58,940 nt of DNA, taken from positions 22,501-81,440 of the forward strand of contig NC_006679.1 of NCBI RefSeq assembly GCF_000091045.1. Direction: 5' to 3'. Source of the DNA: Cryptococcus deneoformans JEC21 (taxonomy: Eukaryota > Basidiomycota > Tremellomycetes > Tremellales > Cryptococcaceae). Both the position numbers and the translations under genes were made by a program. Positions 24,302 to 34,626 of the stretch are shown here, one piece after another (within the stretch, counting starts at the first letter, position 1; every line of letters begins with the position of its first letter). The notes under the pieces were generated by a model that was given only the letters and a program-made list of their open reading frames with translations, had not been told where the DNA came from and did no database searches.

Positions 24302-24372
24302 CGGGGGGAGCTGAAGACGCGATACATGTCTACTACCACAATTACAATTACCCGACAATTAACCGGCGCCTC

Positions 24373-26712
24373 CTACCACCCCGAGAAATCGCCAAACCCC
24401 CCCGCCTTCTTCTTCTTCTTCTCCACCCCATAGTCCACCACGTCCAATGTCGTCCTCTGTCCAGCTTCTCCCCCCACCTTCAGATACTTCCCCACCCCCA
24501 CATCCTCCTCCATCCTCCTCTTCCCCACCGCGCCCTTCTCTCCCAGCTTCGTACCCAGCCACGTCGTCCTGTCCTTCTCCCTCTCCTTCTGCGCCTCCGC
24601 CCGCCGTTTCAGCGCCGCGTCCGATTGGTCTTGTCGCGCCAGACGCGCTTGCAGCCGCGCTTGGTACGCTTCAAACGGGTCTTGCAGGCTATCCCCCGCG
24701 TCAGCTCGCTGCTTCAGGAAAGAACCCGGGACGTACACGGTAACACCCTGAATAACGATATCCCTCACCGGCCGATCCCCGCCCGGCCGCACATTCACCC
24801 GCTCAATCTTGTCCAACGTCTCTTCCCCGCCCACAAGCTTGCCAAACACCGTATGCTTACCGTCCAAATGCGGCGTCGGGCGGAAAGTGAAAAAGAACTG
24901 AGAGCCATTCGTGCGCGGCCCAGAGTTTGCCATTGACTGCAGGCGGTTGCGCTGTTAGCTTACCCCACGACTGACACTCGGACTTGCCAGCACACCACGG
25001 GAATCGTGTTTGTACGCCCCCTTTTCACCATGCTCGTCTCTAAACGGTTCACCCCAATATGACTCTCCCCCTCGCCCCGTACCGGTTGGATCGCCCCCTT
25101 GGACCTGTTCCCCTATCAGCGGAAGAACCAAACGGACAAACGACAAGAAACACGGACCATGAAACCAGGTATCAATCGATGGAACACGACGTTATCATAC
25201 TTGCCCGCTTTCGCAAGCTGCACAAAATTATACACCGTCTTTGGCGCACGGTCCCCATGAAGTTCGACATTCAGCGGCCCAAAGTTGGTCGTTATCGTCG
25301 CGTACGCTTTGGATTTCTGTCGCTCTTTATCTTTCGTCGGGCGGGACAGTTCTTCAAACATGTCTGATATTTCAATCAGCCAGGTAGTTAGAAATAAAAA
25401 AAGACACTTGCATTCTTCTTCATCAAACATGGCGCGTTCACTCTTCGTTTCAGGCATCAATGAAGTACTAGTCAGCGAAGCAGCAGCTCGGCCAGAACTA
25501 TAGTTGGATGCATTGTCTGCGATACATATTCCATGTTAGTACATCTCAACAAAGATTTAGGGTTAGACTCACAAGCCATCTGCTCAACCTTGCGCTTCGC
25601 AACAACGCCCTCCTTCTTTTCCTGCCCCTTTCCATCGTCTATTTTCGATGGTGTCGGTGCTGGCGATTGTCCAGATTTGTTCTGGGCGTTTTTCAATAAA
25701 CGCTACATTTTCTACAGACGAAACCGAAAACCTACTTTTTCAGCAATCATCTTTAACACCTTGCTAGCTCCCCCTGCTGCATCCACATTGATTCCTCTCA
25801 ACGGATCCCCAGCCAGCTCGTCCTCTTATCATCAATCAGCCCCCACCATCAATCTGGGCAAGAACCAACATACCCGACACCTTTAAATCCTTCTTCACAT
25901 AATCATACTCTCTCAAATCCCTTGCAGCAAGGTTCTCCGGATCCTGGATCGTGATGATATCCTTCCGCTTAAACGGCTCGTCGTTTACCAGATCTCGCCA
26001 TGTCTTGGGCTTGATAGCGAGCAGCTGAAGGGATGCCATGTCAAATACATTGCCCTATATAACAAGTAATGAGTGGGTGTTCGGACAAGTATAAGAAAAC
26101 GTACAGTGTTTTTGAGAAAGACAATGTGGATGTGGGGGGAGAAGACTTTATAAGTGATCGGGTCATGGAGGTTGCCTTCCGCATTCTGCACTTTTTACAT
26201 CAGCCACAACATCCTTTTTTTCTTTCTTTTTGGAGCCACACCCACTCGGGAAAAGTTGAGTTTGATCAACTGGCTCGTTTCCAGAGGTTTACCAGTTACC
26301 GGGTCTTGGGGGGGTTATCCCTCATCAGTTAAAAGAGCCAACACGGAGCGATTCGGCCCAACTCACTAGACTTGAATTTTCTGATATAAGGAACAATGTT
26401 CAAAAGGTCAAAGACATCTGCTCTCGGCGCTTCTCCTGCTTTCGTTTCCGATATAACAGCGACTGGATTCTTGAACGGCTGTAGAGATAACGCACAGCAG
26501 TCACTGCACACCACACACACACACACACACACACATAAGCTATCGAGAAACCGCAACCCGAAACGAGGGACGAGGACAAATAACACTTACAACGGTAATC
26601 GCTGAAACTCTGATTTGCCCGTCTCTTGTCTTTTCCCAAAACTTGAAGCAGTGTGGCTCCCCGCCGCATGTTCCGAGTGCGTCACGTATAGCTTGTCCGA
26701 GTTGTGTCCCAT
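24373..26712 (-). CDS. PPIL2: U-box cyclophilin, PPIL2/Cyp60-type peptidyl-prolyl isomerase
   Basis: Eleven minus-strand exons: 26712-26591, 26503-26367, 26304-26246, 26185-26105, 26054-25874, 25824-25736, 25702-25573, 25516-25412, 25363-25158, 25104-24988 and 24936-24373; 596 residues. The start [16 protein letters not shown] is the PPIL2 signature. The U-box follows ([39 protein letters not shown]), then [16 protein letters not shown]. The cyclophilin domain (about 318-478) has [40 protein letters not shown] with the catalytic Arg, and [18 protein letters not shown]. The tail is Lys/Glu-rich. PPIL2 proteins are spliceosome-associated and nuclear; the U-box suggests E3 ligase activity. Two introns begin with GCAAGT (25411-25364 and 24987-24937). 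Intron 1 carries a CA repeat. Confidence 0.94.
26512..26535. repeat. (CA)12 microsatellite in PPIL2 intron 1
   Basis: Twelve uninterrupted CA units in the 87-nt first intron of the U-box cyclophilin, close to its acceptor. Such a tract is likely to vary in length between strains and could modulate splicing. Confidence 0.9.
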
Positions 26713-26910
26713 ATTTTTGCGGAGAAAGTGTTTATAGGTAGGATGGATAACTTGAAATAAAGAGCAAAGGTAAGCGTAAAGAGCGGAGATCGGGAGCGAG
26801 CAGTTTAGACAATTGTCATCTTCCACATCATTATTTTTTTATCTTTTCAACACTCGCTGTTTGTGTTTCATAACATCATCCGTTCACTTCCGAATACCTT
26901 TCAATAAAAG

Positions 26911-29900
26911 ATGGACGGCCAGGAATGTATGGCCTACGCCATCCTGCTCACCTATTTCCTCCTCATATTTCTATCATTCGGCCTCGTCTTCAGATCGCTC
27001 GTCGCCGGAATACAGCTCGACAAGCTTTTTGAAGGAAAGGCCTTCTTCTTTCTCAGATCGGCTCTGGGAGCACTGCTTTGCACATGGTATTGTGAGTCAT
27101 ACCGAACCACGTTCCAAGCACTGATTCCTTTCCTAGTCATGATCCAGTTTATGAGTGTCCGTCAACGAAAAAACGTTTTAACCATCCCCTGATTGAACAG
27201 CTGACCATGAATGATTAGTGGTCATACCAAGATTTCGCAGTATACAATTCACCAAGCACTGTCGGCCAATGGCTAGCCAACACGGGTTTATTCGAACAAG
27301 CTTGGTCAATCGTATGCAACGGCCCCGGGAACTGGTGGTGGTCAAGCTGGATCTGTACTTGGACCGTCGCGTTCACCGCTATAGTCTGGTTCGAGAGTGA
27401 GTCCCATCCCTCCTATATGCAATCAGCTAAAACAATGGATATATTAGGCGGCCGACGGGGCATCACGTATCCTTATGCCTACATGCTTCTCGGTCAGCTC
27501 GTTGCCATGTCCGTCGCCACCTCCTTGTTCCTCGTCGCCCTCTCTCTCCACCCGCGTATCCATCCTTCCCCACGGACGATTCCTCTCTACATCGCGCTGC
27601 CCCTCGTCATGGCGTTTGTCCCGATATACTTTTTACCACAGGACGTGGGGACCGGCAGGTTTATGAAAATGCTGTTATGGCTACATGGTGCCCTCTTTCT
27701 CGTACTGACCAGCCCCCCCGCGAGCGGAGAAGACGTCGCGTCTCGCAAAGGTGTATCCCCCTCTTTTCTCAATACAGTGTTCATTGCTCTGGCCGGCGTC
27801 ATCCATATCCCCGCTACAATTCGCCTTATCACCGCCATTCCCACCGGACAATCACTCACCTCGTACCTCTACACCACCCTCTTCTCCCACCCAGCCCAAT
27901 CATCCATCTCCCTCGACGTCGTTTGGGTATTCCTCATCCTTTCAATCTGGTCAGTCCTCTCCGGCTCATCTCTTTCCCGATTTCTCAAATCCACGTTTTT
28001 CCTCTCCGGCCTCGGCCTCGCCCTTGTCAACTACACCGGTATCAACTGGGGCCTTGTCGCAAGTATAGTCCCCATGCTTCTCCTTCTTTCCGTTGGCGGC
28101 TGTGCGCTGTATATCAACAGCCTCCGCAAAACCAACGCCCTAAAGCGCGCCACCCTCCTCGAAAAGATGGGTATGCCCGACAACGTCCTCATCCATGGCA
28201 CCACCACAACTCCCCCTTACATGAGCACCAAAAAAACCATTGTCGGCTTCTGGCATCCGTACTGCAACGCCGGCGGAGGCGGGGAACGTGTGCTCTGGGT
28301 CGCCGTCCGGTACATCCAACGCCAAGAGCCTGATACCCTCGTCCTCGTCTACTCGGGCGACTACCCCACCGCGTCGAAAGAGGAAATCATCGGAAAAGTC
28401 TATGAACGCTTCTCCATCGAGCTCGATCCCGCTAGACTGCACTTTGTGCCCCTCAAAAAGAGGTACCTGATTTCAGATGGTTATTGGAAGAGGTTCACCT
28501 TGTTGGGGCAGTCGTTGGGAAGCTTGGTGCTTGCTTTCGAAGGGCTATGCGGAGAAGACGGCTTATGGGGTGATCTGTTCATTGGTAAGTTTTGTATATC
28601 CCTGTTCAAAAAGCACCCAAAACTAAAACCCCCCCGCAGATTCCATGGGCTATGCGTTCACTTTTCCCCTCGTTCGCCTTATCGCCGGTTCTCAGATCGC
28701 AATCGGCTCCTACACCCACTACCCAACTGTCAGCGCGGATATGGTGAAGCGTGTAAAAGCGCGCACGGTGGGGGTTGAGAACGGTGGTGCGGCGAAGAGT
28801 TGGGTGAGGACAAAGATCAAGCTTTTGTAAGTATACCCACGCTTCGAGTTGGTTTCTAACAATGAAATAGGTACTACCACATCTTTACGTCCGTTTACTC
28901 CCTCTCCCTCCTTTACTGCCAACACATCCTCACAAACTCCTCCTGGACCCAAGCACACATCCAATCCCTCCTCCTCTCCGCCCGCCAATCCTTTCTAGCC
29001 TCCCTCCTTCTCAAGGATGACCTCACACTAGAAAAACGTAGAGAGAGGGGAGAGCTCCAAGAAGGGGATGACGCCGGCGATACCAGGTGTGAAGTAGTGT
29101 ACCCACCGTGCGATACTCGAAAACTCTCTTCACTCCCCCTCTCCCTTCCCTCCCCCACGCCTAAAAGAGGTAGAAAGAGGGAATTTGTGTCTCTTGCGCA
29201 GTTCCGTCCGGAGAAGGATCATAAAAAGCAGTTGGAGGCCTTTGCGATTCTGTTGAAGGAACATCCCGAGATGAGAGAGGGTGAAGGAGGAGTCAAGTTG
29301 GTGATGATGGGCGGCGTAAGGGATGAGGGTGATCAACAACGGCTGGAGGGGTTGAAGAAGATTGCCACAGAATTGAATATCGAGGTGAGTTTTTGCCCAT
29401 TCTTCACTGGAAAAAGTATAAAAATGTATACTGATTTTTGGGGGCCGTCTTTCTTTTCTCTCCCACCCTTACTTGACTGGTTGAATGGACTCTTGATAGG
29501 ATAACGTCGAATTTGTGGTGAGCGCGCCGTACTCTGAAATTGTACGACGGCTGGGCCAAGCCTCTGTTGGCTTGAACACTATGATGGACGAACATTTCGG
29601 AATCAATGTCGTTGAATTCATGGTGTGTCTTCTTCCCCCCCCCCCCCCCCCCCTTGATTTATACACCACAGCTAACATGCGGGGATCTCCCAAAAATTCA
29701 GGCAGCAGGACTTATCCCTGTCGTTCACGCATCGGCCGGCCCGCTGCTCGATATTGTGGTCCCCTTTCACAACCAGCGTACTGGATTCCACGCCACAACG
29801 GCCGCCTCATTTGCAGAAGCCATGTATCAAGCAATGACAATGTCAGATAAGGAGGCGATGAAAATGCGAAAGGCGGCAAGACAAGCGGCGGAGGAAAAGT

Positions 29901-30058
29901 TTTCGGAGAAAAGGTTTGAGGAAGGATGGGAAAAGGGGTGGAGGAGGTTGACAGGGTTAATAGGAGGTGTCGGCGTCGGCGATGGCGATGGCGAGGGCAG
30001 TAAAATTGCAGGAAACCGGAAAAGTAGGGGTAGCAAGGGAACGAGAGAGAAGAGTTGA
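26911..30058 (+). CDS. ALG11: ALG11 GDP-Man:dolichol-PP-oligosaccharide alpha-1,2-mannosyltransferase with multi-TM N-terminal extension
   Basis: Exons 26911-27091, 27137-27156 (20 nt), 27219-27396, 27448-28584, 28640-28826, 28871-29384, 29500-29622 and 29702-30058; 898 residues. From about residue 390 on it is a complete Alg11: FWHPYCNAGGGGERVLWVA, DSMGYAFTFPLVRLIAG, GSYTHYPTVS, KLLYYHIFTSVYSL, SLAQFRPEKDHKKQLEA, and the GT4 EX7E motif in EHFGINVVEF, then AGLIPVVHASAGPLLDI. Alg11 adds the fourth and fifth mannose of the lipid-linked oligosaccharide on the cytosolic ER face. The first 390 residues are unusual: several membrane segments (for example AYAILLTYFLLIFLSFGLVF and YMLLGQLVAMSVATSLFLVA) and a Trp-rich loop (GPGNWWWSSWICTW). 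Exon 4 spans both parts in one frame with no stop. Other Alg11 proteins are about 490-550 residues. The frame is intact; whether one mRNA covers all exons needs RNA evidence. Confidence 0.88.
29635..29653. repeat. Poly-C tract (19 C) in ALG11 intron 7
   Basis: A run of 19 cytosines just after the donor of the last intron. It is likely to be length-variable or mis-sequenced, and resembles the poly-C tract where the assembly broke at 23.86 kb. Confidence 0.85.
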
Positions 30059-30610
30059 GAAAAAGAATTGGCGATAGACAGATGACATGTATTACGTTGT
30101 GATATGGAGACACAACCAGGCCGTGAGAGCACGAAAGTGATACTTTGAATCTACTAAATCTTCTCCAATTGCGAGAGAAACCAAAGACTAAATAGTGCAT
30201 GAATGGTGTGAAGGATATTGGTACAACAAAGGTTCAACTTTATATTCCCCTTCCCCCCATCCACTTCTCTTGGAGAATTCATCCTGTATGAGGACATCCA
30301 ACATAATCCCAGAAAAAGAGAAGTGACCTAAATATGACTAGCTGCAATATCTGTTATGCTGATGATGAAGACAAAAATCAAGAGACGAATGTTCGTCCCG
30401 GTTCTAATTCGGTTCTATATCGTTTAATTTTGAAGAGATCGGGAATTTTTTTTTATCTTTGATGATTGGTAGGAAGGGCGAGAGCGACGGGTTAGTCGAG
30501 ATGATATAGATGTGTAGGTCTTTTTGGAGGAGAGAAAAGGAGTAGAAGACGGAGAAAATAAACAGGACGGTAAGGATCACGTCGTACTGAAAATAGGAGA
30601 GGAGAAGGCC
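30059..30610. other. Convergent intergenic region (ALG11 / MSS116)
   Basis: About 550 bp between stop codons with 3'UTR-like sequence. No gene is seen. Confidence 0.45.
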
Positions 30611-32855
30611 TTAATAGTCTCGCTTGAAGCCCCCGCTCCTACTCTTCCCCGCAAAGCCGCCACCACCATCCCTCCTAGCGCCAAATCCGCTTCCACCACC
30701 ACCTTGCCCTCTACCTCCAAAACCTCCACTGTCCTCCCTCCTACCGCCATCCCTCTTTCCAAACCCACCACTGCCCCTTCCAAACCCACCACTGCTCCTT
30801 CCAAACCCACCCCTGGATCCACCACCTCCATTCCTGGTGTTCCTCCTCTTCTCACTGAACCCTACCTTCTTCAAAAACTCTTCTGACACGTAAGGCGGTT
30901 CGATCAAACCACCGCCTTCGACTGACCAGGCTTTCAAACCCTTCAAGATATCCTGCGCTGAAGCGTCCAACATCTGCTGCTTGGAGTGGTAGTAGCCGAG
31001 CATGGACATGAAGACTTCCTCGACAGCCTTGGGGTCAAGAGTAGGGAGAAGGCTCTCGACGGCGGAAGGAAGAGAGTCAATAACAGAGGCGTATGATGAG
31101 GGCGCCTTGGCGATGACGTCCGAGGTAAGATCAGAAGTGGAGATACGCTGGATAGGGATGCCCTTGAGATGGTCGAGGAAGCCAGCTTCAAAGGGGAAGA
31201 GAACGAGATCACCTCGACCTTCCTTCCCGGCTCGCCCGGTACGACCAACACGGTGGATATACTGCTCCGTAGTCGAGGGAACACCAAGTTGGATAACCCT
31301 CGTCACACCTGGGTAATCCACACCTCTAGCAGAAACATCAGAAGTAACGAGCACCGCTGGGCGGTGTTCCCTTCTAAACTTGTCGGAAGAGCGGGTACGT
31401 TTGTTTTGATCAAGTTTGGAGTGAATCTCGTAGACGGCTGTTTGTGCAGGCAAAGTATCGACCAACTCGCGGACGAGGGTAGCGGTGAGCATGGTTTGTT
31501 TGGTAGTGTTGAGGAATAAAACGATCTTGCTCTTGGGGTTCGCCATTTGGTCCTGGGCAATGAGTCGCATAATGTGGGGCATCGCGTCAGCAGAAGAAGG
31601 AACGACAGTGGCGTACTGGGGGATGTGGAGATGGACATTTGATTCGTTCTTGGGGACACAGTCGATGACCTTGTGGCCCTTTCGCAAAGAGTGTCGAGCG
31701 ATCGCAGCAATTTCTTTGGAAACAGTCGCAGAGAAAAACAATGTCTGGCGCTCTTTTGGCAGATGGTCAATGATGAACTTGAGGTCTTCGGAGAAACCCA
31801 TATCGAGAAGCGTATCAGCTTCATCAAGCACAAGCATATCCGTCTTGGCCAACGCATCCTTCACTAGGGGTTCTGAGATCAAATCTCTCAATCGGCCGGG
31901 GGTAGCCACCACTACATCCTTGGACCGTCTTGAAAACTCTTTCAATTGCCTGAGTCGGCTTTCACCACCGACGAATGAGTGAACGGTCAAGTCCTTATGC
32001 CAAGTACAGAGTTTCTCCGCTTCAACTGCGATCTGGGTAGCGAGTTCTCGAGTAGGAGAGATGATCAAAGCGCCCAGGTGGGAACGGGAGATGGCGCGGT
32101 GGTTGCGGCCCTGGGCATGCTTATCAGGAATGGTACCGTCGGGATTGGGTGCTTTAGAGAGACGTTCAAGAGTGTTAATGCGTGCGTCAATCGCAGGGAC
32201 CAAGAATGCCTGAACAATATTAGCTCAATACCCTAGATCAGAATACGCAAATACGCACCATAGTCTTTCCGGTACCAGTCTTGGCCTTTACTAACAAATC
32301 TTCCCTTTCCTCTTTCATCTCGACCTCACCCTCCTGTTCGGCTTCTTCCCTCGCCTTGCTCCTCAACTTTCCCCCACTCAAATGTGGCAAAAGTCCCAAC
32401 ACACGCTTTTGCACTTCACTCATCGCGGTAAATTTGAAAGGTTTGACGGTGAGCGCTTTGAGTGTATCATGGTTAATTCGACCTTTGAGAGATTCGAATG
32501 GGACGGTGTCGACTAGAGGTTCTGAGGCGGGATGGCCAGGGTCGTCAAGTTGGGGAGGGATAACCACGGTATTGGAGGATGGAGCGAGTTCGGCGCCGGA
32601 AAAGAAGTCGTCGTCTTTTTCGGCAACGGCAGAAACAGCGTAGCCCCTTTTCTCAAGAATTCCTAAAGTCACCGTTAGAACTACATCAGCCTTAGAACTA
32701 CATCGGCCTTCACTAGAAGACTTACGTCTCAAGGAGAGCTGGGTGGACCTGGCGAAAGCAGGAGTGACGGTTCGAAGAACAGAGGAAGGAGGGGAGAAAC
32801 GGGGAAGGACGTATCCTAGAGCACGAGGTGCTCTTGAGAGCTGTCTGGGGAGCAT
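30611..32855 (-). CDS. MSS116: Mitochondrial DEAD-box RNA helicase, Mss116-like
   Basis: Minus-strand exons 32855-32726, 32662-32259 and 32209-30611; 710 residues. The N-terminus (MLPRQLSRAPRALGYVLPRF) is Arg-rich without acids, a mitochondrial presequence. The helicase core has all motifs: KAKTGTGKT (motif I, split by intron 2), SPTRELA, TPGRL, VLDEAD near residue 305, FSATV, VTSDVSARGVDYPG, and YIHRVGRTGRAGKEG. The C-terminus is a long Gly/Arg/Phe-rich RGG tail (GGSRGGFGRSSGGFGRGSGG), as in fungal Mss116/CYT-19 relatives. These proteins unwind and chaperone mitochondrial RNAs, including group I and II introns. Intron 1 (63 nt, gtaagt...CTAAC...ttag) is a multiple of three with no stop, so unspliced mRNA would still encode a full protein. 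Confidence 0.92.
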
Positions 32856-33165
32856 CGGAAGCAGGTAAGGAGGGAAAAGAACGGTTGGGAAAGATGAGAC
32901 ATATCAGTGGCAAGGGATTATTTGCTCGGGTTGTGCGACGAGAAATTTTTTAGAAAAAAATCCGAGGCACTATATTACGTATTACCTTCATTTGTAATCC
33001 CATTAGAATTGTGTTTGTAATTGGATGAAATATACATGGCAAGATCAGGCGAGAGCTTGAGTTCAATTCTCGAGAGTGTTTTTATTCGGATTATAAATTC
33101 ATTTGAAAAGACTCAATTAATCTTTCCACCTTCATTTTCCACTCAACCTTTATCGCATACTCATC
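32856..33165. promoter_or_regulatory. Divergent promoter, MSS116 / YAE1
   Basis: 310 bp between opposed ATGs, AT-rich in the middle (about 32940-33000). No specific site is recognised. Confidence 0.3.
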
Positions 33166-33854
33166 ATGTTCGAAGACGATGACTGGCTCAACGGCCCTCA
33201 GCAAGGAGGCGCGCAAGACCCCCTGGTTGAGCAAGAATACACTCGTATCGCCAGCAAATACAGCGACGTGCGTCATTTGACACTCGCAAATGTGCTCGCT
33301 AATGAATTTCACAGGCCGGCTACAGAGAAGGTATCACAGACGGTAAACTATCCACTCTTCAACAGGGCTTTGACGAAGCTTTCGCTCAGTCCGTACCATT
33401 GTCTCGCCGAATCGGCGCATTGCGCGGTAGAGCGGCTGCTCTTCTCGCTTTCGCAAAGGCTTCTTCCTTCTCTTCACCAACCTCTATTCCTACCCTCAAC
33501 TCCATTCCTCATTCTCGGCAAGCTCTTTTAGACGACCTCCACGATTATATCAAACAAATTTCTTCCATTCGCCGTTCTGAGGTTTTACCCGAAGACCTCG
33601 AGCGGATCGTCCACGAACGAGAAGATTATGCGGCGGCTTCCGCCTCTGCCAACAATGGTGTGTTTGAGCTTGATACGACTCATGAGCGAAAAATGGAATC
33701 TTTGGAGAAAAGCTTGGAAATGTTCGGCTCTACTTCAGGTACTAAGGCAAGCCAAGATGATAAGGAGGAAGGAGAAGAAAAGAAGTACGGGGAAGAAGGG
33801 ATTGAGAGGTTGGAAGCAAAGCTTAGGGAGCTAGAGGGGAGGTTCAGAGGTTGA
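33166..33854 (+). CDS. YAE1: Yae1-family protein (Fe-S target adaptor)
   Basis: Exons 33166-33267 and 33315-33854; 213 residues. The short first exon is MFEDDDWLNGPQQGGA. The second begins with the deca-GX3 motif of Yae1/Lto1 proteins, AGYREGITDGKLSTLQQGFD, followed by AQSVPLSRRIGALRGRAAAL. The C-terminal half is acidic and predicted coiled (ERKMESLEKSLEMFG, IERLEAKLRELEGRF). In yeast, Yae1 with Lto1 recruits the ABC protein Rli1 for Fe-S cluster insertion, linking it to ribosome recycling. The start is the first ATG, immediately preceded by tcatc. The gene is divergent from MSS116. Confidence 0.85.
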
Positions 33855-34626
33855 AAGCCGCCTGGTTTTCCGCATCTGCCCGGTCTTTCAACCTGCTGCA
33901 TTTTCCGACCTTCCAGGTCCGTCGACATCAACAAGCGTCACCTCAGCCCCTGACTCTACCTTCAAGTAGTCGGCCCACTACCTCACCTACTTTCAATTTC
34001 AGGTCTCCATGGGAGACAACTTTTATAAAAGGGAAATGCGTCTTTCTACAAAAGAAGAGAGAGATGAGAGGAAATATATGGGCGGATAATAGAGAAGCTA
34101 GAGGGTGGAGTGATAATTGGGCTATCTCCATCGAAGAAAATTGTTATCGTTCCAGCAAATTGAGGCGGAATACGTATGTAGATCGATCCAGAGTGTTAGA
34201 GTGTTTAACTCGAACGACGTGACTTGTTCGTCGTTCAATTTGCATGCATGCATGAACCGTTCATATCAAACAATGTGACTCGGTCGACTATCTATACCGT
34301 TTTCGCCCTCCATCGGTGCTGGAGGCCGTGGTGTGTTAAGTATGAGCGACAGATGACAGTCAAGTGGGCAGCAAATTGAGAGGAGCTCCTTGCGGAATTT
34401 AAAGAAGTCCCCCTGGACCGGTTTAGTTGCCCCAATATCTATTTTGGGCCCCGTGGGACGGCGATGCCCGCCGGCTTTCGACGGTGACGATTGTCAACGG
34501 ACTGCCAAGAACTAAATTCTTTTATCAGAAAACCCTGCCCACACTGTAAAAGCCCTGCGCCAAATTCAAGCTGGCAAGATATCATTCCCCTTCCTATCCT
34601 ATTTACATTGCCTGACGCATTTTACT
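33855..34626. other. Intergenic region between YAE1 and the F-box gene
   Basis: About 770 bp holding the YAE1 3'UTR and the promoter of the next gene. It includes a TGCATGCATGCATG-like run (34242-34254). No gene is seen. Confidence 0.4.

Noticed and set aside
24059..24433. Plus-strand ORF beginning [17 protein letters not shown] as a second cyclophilin gene
   Set aside because: It is the inverted near-copy of PPIL2 exon 11 beside the N gap. It has no other cyclophilin exons, and it runs into antisense of the TRIC-like exon. Best explained as an assembly chimera.
24937..24963. GT-AG alternative for the PPIL2 intron (gtaagc...ctgcag)
   Set aside because: It would be only 27 nt and would insert ASPSVSRG into the highly conserved GVLSMANSGP segment; the GC-AG choice is 51 nt and gives the family sequence.
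27677..28333. Plus-strand 218-codon ORF inside ALG11
   Set aside because: Out-of-frame shadow of ALG11 exon 4; the composition is unnatural (many His and Arg with Pro).
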